Assembly: GCA_023248835.1 (NCBI GenBank)
Contig: JAHFDU010000270.1
Coordinates: 1 to 5,702 of the forward strand
Reading direction: 5' to 3'
DNA length: 5,702 nucleotides
DNA from: Myxococcales bacterium
GTDB lineage: Bacteria > Myxococcota_A > Polyangia > Palsa-1104
In this document: piece by piece, positions 5,649-5,702 of the stretch
Position numbering within the stretch: position 1 is the stretch's first letter
How the letters are laid out: every line of letters starts with the position of its first letter
Program-made: the position numbers and the translations under genes
The notes under the pieces: generated by a model
What the model was told of the DNA's origin: nothing
Databases searched by the model: none
What the model saw: only the letters and a program-made list of their open reading frames with translations

Positions 5649-5702
5649 TCATGAAATCACCTGCTCTAGTCCTCCTTTCAAGAGCGAATTTACGCGAGCG
5701 TC
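5649..5702 (-). CDS. Possible C-terminal end of an unidentified gene, cut by the window edge
   Basis: On the minus strand a frame enters from the window edge and stays open for 17 codons (DARVNSLLKGGLEQVIS) to a TGA at 5649-5651, followed by 140 bp of non-coding sequence before the macro-domain gene. An AGGAGG at 5671-5676 falls inside this frame and is probably just the Lys-Gly-Gly codons. The opposite strand is also open: ATG at 5651-5653 followed by KSPALVLLSRANLRER to the edge, but with several codons that are rare elsewhere in this window and no ribosome binding site. The segment is too short to decide between them or to name a product. Confidence 0.28.
   Translation of the reverse strand, partial: DARVNSLLKGGLEQVIS

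Noticed and set aside
5671..5676. AGGAGG on the minus strand as a strong ribosome binding site
   Set aside because: The only start at suitable spacing (GTG at 5658-5660) opens a three-codon frame. The ATGs lie 18 and 22 nt away and give frames of about 11 and 40 codons with no recognisable content. It fits better as codons of the cut gene.

Overview
This 5.7-kb window looks like ordinary bacterial chromosome. It carries a stringent-response gene on the plus strand facing a compact minus-strand cluster of macro-domain gene, purM, purN and a DUF523/TudS-like gene. Coding GC is high. The N-terminus of the Rel protein (MLRLQDILHKVSDYNPSAD...) resembles Rel proteins of deltaproteobacteria and related lineages (Desulfobacterota, Myxococcota, Binatota-like) as I remember them. 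The taxonomic placement is inference from protein style only.

Layout. Positions 1-165 hold a repetitive palindromic element and the presumed start region of rel, with no gene. Positions 166-2325 (+) encode a full-length bifunctional Rel/SpoT (p)ppGpp synthetase-hydrolase. Positions 2326-2764 lie between converging genes: short hairpins, a hexamer repeat and a probably degenerate membrane-protein-like ORF. Positions 2765-3274 (-) encode a DUF523 protein related to [4Fe-4S] TudS desulfidases. Positions 3267-3875 (-) are purN and 3872-4867 (-) are purM. Positions 4868-4986 hold a second, longer copy of the palindromic element. Positions 4987-5508 (-) encode a macro-domain protein. Positions 5509-5702 hold a candidate promoter, a perfect hairpin, a heptamer repeat and a possible gene end cut by the window edge.

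How it works together. PurM makes aminoimidazole ribonucleotide and PurN supplies the formyl group two steps earlier in IMP synthesis. The stop/start overlaps (4 nt for purM/purN, 8 nt for purN/DUF523) indicate one mRNA with coupled translation. This ties a predicted iron-sulfur desulfidase-like protein to purine synthesis. The macro-domain gene lies upstream on the same strand, 119 bp from purM with the repeat hairpin between them, so it may be the first gene of the same transcript. (p)ppGpp from Rel is known to inhibit purine synthesis in several bacteria, but here the two units converge and nothing in the DNA shows a direct link.

No tRNA, rRNA, CRISPR array, transposase or phage gene was seen. 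The window does not contain an obviously new multi-gene system. The most interesting items are the DUF523 gene coupled to purN, the paired long and short copies of the palindromic element, and the orphan ORF without a start signal.
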